Origin: Deltaproteobacteria bacterium
GTDB taxonomy: Bacteria > Desulfobacterota > Desulfobacteria > Desulfobacterales > Desulfatirhabdiaceae
NCBI GenBank assembly: GCA_021778975.1
Contig: JAJYBO010000036.1
Coordinates: forward strand, 1-16,111
Direction: 5' to 3'
Length of the DNA: 16,111 nt
The first letter of the stretch is position 1; each line of letters begins with the position of its first letter. Made by a program: the position numbers and the translations under genes. Of this stretch, positions 13,512 through 16,111 are shown one piece after another. A model generated the notes under the pieces. That model was not told where the DNA came from and searched no databases. It saw nothing but the letters and a program-made list of their open reading frames with translations.

Positions 13512-14754
13512 AAACCGTCATCCGGACCGGATCGCCACCCTGGAGGAATACCGGGCAGGCGGCGGATATGAGGCGCTGACGGCGGTGTTGTCGGAATATC
13601 CGCGCGCCAAAGTGCAGCAACTGGCTCTGGACGCCGTGCTTCTGGGCCGGGGGGGCGCCGGATTTCCGGCCGGCAAAAAATGGATGACCGTGGCCGAAAG
13701 CGCTCCTTTCCCCCGGTACATGGTCTGCAATGCCGACGAAATGGAGCCGGGAACCTTTAAAGACCGCGTCCTGATCCATACCGATCCGCACCAGATCATC
13801 GAAGGTATGATTATCGTGGGATACTCGGTCATGGCGGAAAGAGGCATCATCTTTATCCGCGCTTCCTACGAAAACGCCGCCCGGATACTGGAACGGGAAA
13901 TCGAACGGGCCAGGGCCGCGGGGTTTCTGGGCCCCAACATCCTGGGCAGCGGATTTTCCATGGAGATATCGGTGCATCGCAGCGCCGGCCGTTACATCTG
14001 CGGCGAAAACACCGCTCAGATCAACGCCATTCAGGGAAAACGCGCCACCCCCATTCAACCGCCGCCATACGCCACCGAAAAAGGGATATGGAATCTTCCC
14101 ACCGTCACCCACAACGTGGAAACCCTGGCCTGTGTTCCACATATCATCCAAAACGGCCCGGAATGGTTCAGGAACCTGGCGGCCCATCCGGACGCCGCCG
14201 GCACCAAGCTGTATTGCGTGAGCGGCCGGGTTCAACACCCGGGATGTTTTGAACTTCCCATGGGAACCCGTCTGAGCGACATCATTGACATCCACGCCGG
14301 CGGCATGACGCCGGGATGCACATTCAAGACCTGCCTTCCGGGCGGCGCATCCACCCGTTTTCTGCCAAAATCGCTTTACGATATCGAAATGGATTTCGAT
14401 TCCATGAAAAAAGCCGGGCACCGTCTGGGAACCGGCTCTGTCATCGTCTTCGATGAAAAGACCTGCCTGGTGGGCGCCACCCTCAACATGATGGAATTTT
14501 TCGCCCGCGAATCCTGCGGCTGGTGTACGCCCTGCCGCGAAGGACTGCCCTACATGCGGGACATTCTGGCGCGCATCGAAGCCGGAGACGGCAAACCGGC
14601 GGACATCCCGCTGCTGCGTCAGATGAGCCGCTATGTGTGGAATGCCTACTGCGCCCTGGCGCCGGGAGCCGCATCGCCGGTGGAAAGCCTGCTGACCTAT
14701 TTCGAAGACGAAGTGCAGGCGCACATCCGGCAGCACCGGTGCCCGTTTTCATGA
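13492..14754 (+). CDS. nuoF: NADH-quinone oxidoreductase subunit F (51 kDa, FMN and NADH site)
   Basis: The 420-residue protein holds the FMN loop GRGGAGFPAGKKW (52-64), the NADH-site segment NADEMEPGTFKDR (80-92), and the N3 [4Fe-4S] ligands C342, C345, C348 (ESCGWCTPCREG) and C387. It resembles E. coli NuoF along its length. ATG 13492 has AGGAG six bases upstream, lies inside the end of nuoE, and starts where homology does. The segment that in most relatives reads CGEETAL-like is here CGENTAQINAIQG (170-182): one conserved acidic residue is Asn173, and Leu and Ser positions have also changed. The second family signature is intact, so the subunit is probably functional. Confidence 0.95.
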   Translation: MTQVLFKNRHPDRIATLEEYRAGGGYEALTAVLSEYPRAKVQQLALDAVLLGRGGAGFPAGKKWMTVAESAPFPRYMVCNADEMEPGTFKDRVLIHTDPHQIIEGMIIVGYSVMAERGIIFIRASYENAARILEREIERARAAGFLGPNILGSGFSMEISVHRSAGRYICGENTAQINAIQGKRATPIQPPPYATEKGIWNLPTVTHNVETLACVPHIIQNGPEWFRNLAAHPDAAGTKLYCVSGRVQHPGCFELPMGTRLSDIIDIHAGGMTPGCTFKTCLPGGASTRFLPKSLYDIEMDFDSMKKAGHRLGTGSVIVFDEKTCLVGATLNMMEFFARESCGWCTPCREGLPYMRDILARIEAGDGKPADIPLLRQMSRYVWNAYCALAPGAASPVESLLTYFEDEVQAHIRQHRCPFS

Positions 14755-14779
14755 ATCCATCCACGCCAAAAGGACAGCC

Positions 14780-16111
14780 ATGCCGAAACTGACGATTGAT
14801 GGCCGCAACATTGAAGTGAAACCCGGCGTAAAGGTGATCGCCGCGGCGGAGCAGACGGGAATCATGATCCCGCGCTTTTGCTATCACCCGGCGCTGGGAT
14901 CTGCCGGCGCCTGCCGGATGTGCGCCGTGAAATTTCTGGACGGTCCGGTGCGCGGGCTGCAAATGAGCTGCATGGTGGAAGCCCGGGACGGCATGGTGGT
15001 TTCCACCACCGATGATGATGCCGTCGATTTCCGGCGCTTCATCATCGAGCTGCTGATGCACAATCATCCGCATGACTGTCCGGTCTGCGATGAGGGCGGA
15101 CACTGCCTGCTCCAGGATGAAACCGCATCGAGCGGACATGTGATGCGCCGGCACATCGGTAAAAAGCGCACCCACCGGGATCAGTATCTGGGAGAACTTA
15201 TTCGCCACGAAATGAACCGCTGCATCCACTGCTACCGGTGCCGGCGATTTTATCAGGATTTTTGCGGCTACCGCGACTTCGGCGCGCTGGGGAGCGCCGG
15301 CCGGACCTACTTCGGAAGATATGCGGACGGCCCGCTGGAGAATCCGTTTTCGGGAAACCTCATTGATCTCTGCCCCACCGGCGTTCTGACCGACAGGCCC
15401 GCCCGTTTCAAAGGCCGCCGCTGGGATTTTCAGCGCAGCCCGTCGCTGTGCATTCACTGTTCGCTGGGATGCGCCGTCGTGGTCAGCGCCCGGTACCGGG
15501 AGCTGATACGGGTTGAAGCCTGTCACAATCCGGCGGTCAACGGCTATTTCATCTGTGACCGCGGCCGTTTCGGATTCGGGTTCGCCAATCATCCGGACCG
15601 GCCGCGCCATGCGCGCGTCGCCTCGGAACCGGCCGATTATGAAGACGCCCTGCAAACCGCCGCGATGCGTCTTGCCGCAATATCACAGGCCTCGGGATCC
15701 CGGGCCGTCGGCGCCATTGCCTCGTCCCGCGCCGGCATGGAAACGCTGATGGCCCTGAAATTTCTGGCGTCCGCCCATGGGTGGCGCGCGCCTTCCTGCT
15801 TTCAGGACACGGCGCGGCGCGACGCGGTGATGACGGCGGCGCAGCGTCTGACACCCGATATCGCCGTCTCCCTGCCCGATATCGAAAGCGCGGATCATGT
15901 GCTGGTCATCGCCGCCGATCCTATTGCCGAAGCTCCCATGCTGGCGCTGGCGCTGCGGCAGGCTCAGCGCGGCGGCGCCCGGATTACGGTTTTGGATCCG
16001 CGGCCGGTCTCGCTCTCATGTGAATTCACTCATATTCCTGTTTCCCCCGGATACATGGAGGCCGCGTTGCAACTATTGAATGACGCCATTTCGCCGCCGC
16101 CGGACGCGGGC
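14780..16111 (+). CDS. nuoG: NADH-quinone oxidoreductase subunit G (75 kDa), N-terminal part (cut by right edge)
   Basis: An open frame of 444 codons runs to the window edge from ATG 14780, with AAAGGA about six bases upstream. Ligand sets appear in order: N1b [2Fe-2S] C34, C45, C48, C64; N5 as H96-x3-C100-x2-C103-x5-C109; N4 as C148, C151, C154 and C198; and the extra N7 cluster C224-x2-C227-x3-C231-x27-C259 found in E. coli-type NuoG. A molybdopterin-oxidoreductase-like domain, catalytically inactive in NuoG, begins near 216. Close matches to E. coli NuoG such as CYHPALGSAGACRMCAV and a NHPHDCPVCDEGG block favour NuoG over NAD-linked formate dehydrogenase. It follows nuoF by 25 bases in the same operon. 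Confidence 0.93.
   Translation, partial: MPKLTIDGRNIEVKPGVKVIAAAEQTGIMIPRFCYHPALGSAGACRMCAVKFLDGPVRGLQMSCMVEARDGMVVSTTDDDAVDFRRFIIELLMHNHPHDCPVCDEGGHCLLQDETASSGHVMRRHIGKKRTHRDQYLGELIRHEMNRCIHCYRCRRFYQDFCGYRDFGALGSAGRTYFGRYADGPLENPFSGNLIDLCPTGVLTDRPARFKGRRWDFQRSPSLCIHCSLGCAVVVSARYRELIRVEACHNPAVNGYFICDRGRFGFGFANHPDRPRHARVASEPADYEDALQTAAMRLAAISQASGSRAVGAIASSRAGMETLMALKFLASAHGWRAPSCFQDTARRDAVMTAAQRLTPDIAVSLPDIESADHVLVIAADPIAEAPMLALALRQAQRGGARITVLDPRPVSLSCEFTHIPVSPGYMEAALQLLNDAISPPPDAG

Noticed and set aside
13348..14736. Long minus-strand open frame (462 codons) opposite nuoF, and another at 14483-15655 opposite nuoG
   Set aside because: Both are mirror frames of GC-rich genes with all cofactor motifs on the plus strand. 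The translations lack domains and start inside the opposite genes.
14780..16111. NAD-linked formate dehydrogenase alpha subunit
   Set aside because: The N-terminal cluster layout is shared, but sequence closeness to E. coli NuoG and the C-x2-C-x3-C-x27-C N7 motif fit NuoG better. The right edge prevents a full check.

Overview
The window looks like chromosomal DNA of a motile, Gram-negative-type anaerobe or facultative anaerobe. A member of the Desulfobacterota or a related deltaproteobacterial lineage is my best guess. This rests only on gene content: an O2-sensitive glycyl-radical enzyme with its activase, a CsrA/FliW pair beside a FliN-type motor-switch protein, E. coli-type NuoE/F/G, and an ArsP/ArsC/thioredoxin operon. 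No rRNA, tRNA, transposase or CRISPR array is visible.

Region A (1-1946, minus strand) holds the N-terminal 225 codons of an unknown protein that becomes a tandem decapeptide repeat running off the left edge. Next to it is a NamZ/DUF1343-type exo-N-acetylmuramidase. Region B (2019-5292, plus strand) is divergent from NamZ and is a two-gene operon: an activating radical-SAM enzyme and a glycyl-radical enzyme. The positions of the enzyme's active-site residues fit trans-4-hydroxyproline dehydratase (HypD), so it probably feeds hydroxyproline into proline metabolism.

Region C (5374-8616, plus strand) carries a J-domain/RDD membrane protein, a motor-switch protein made of two CheX-like domains plus a FliN (SpoA) domain, CsrA and FliW. 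It ends in hairpin terminators that overlap the 3' end of the convergent gene.

Region D (12670 down to 8728, minus strand) is a compact metalloid/thiol operon: ArsP-type permease, thioredoxin-coupled ArsC, a small CPKC thioredoxin, a membrane-anchored rhodanese, and an unusual CDF metal transporter fused to a MauE/DoxX redox membrane domain. A near-consensus sigma70 promoter with an ArsR-like inverted repeat on its -10 box drives it, but no arsR gene lies in the window.

Region E (12671-13007) is an AT-rich divergent regulatory region that also holds a perfect 20-bp palindrome. Region F (13008-16111, plus strand) is nuoE-nuoF-nuoG, the NADH-input module of complex I. nuoG is cut by the right edge and nuoABCD are not upstream.

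The strongest candidates for something new are the CDF-MauE fusion with its rhodanese/thioredoxin/arsenic operon, the CheX-CheX-FliN protein, and the decapeptide-repeat protein.
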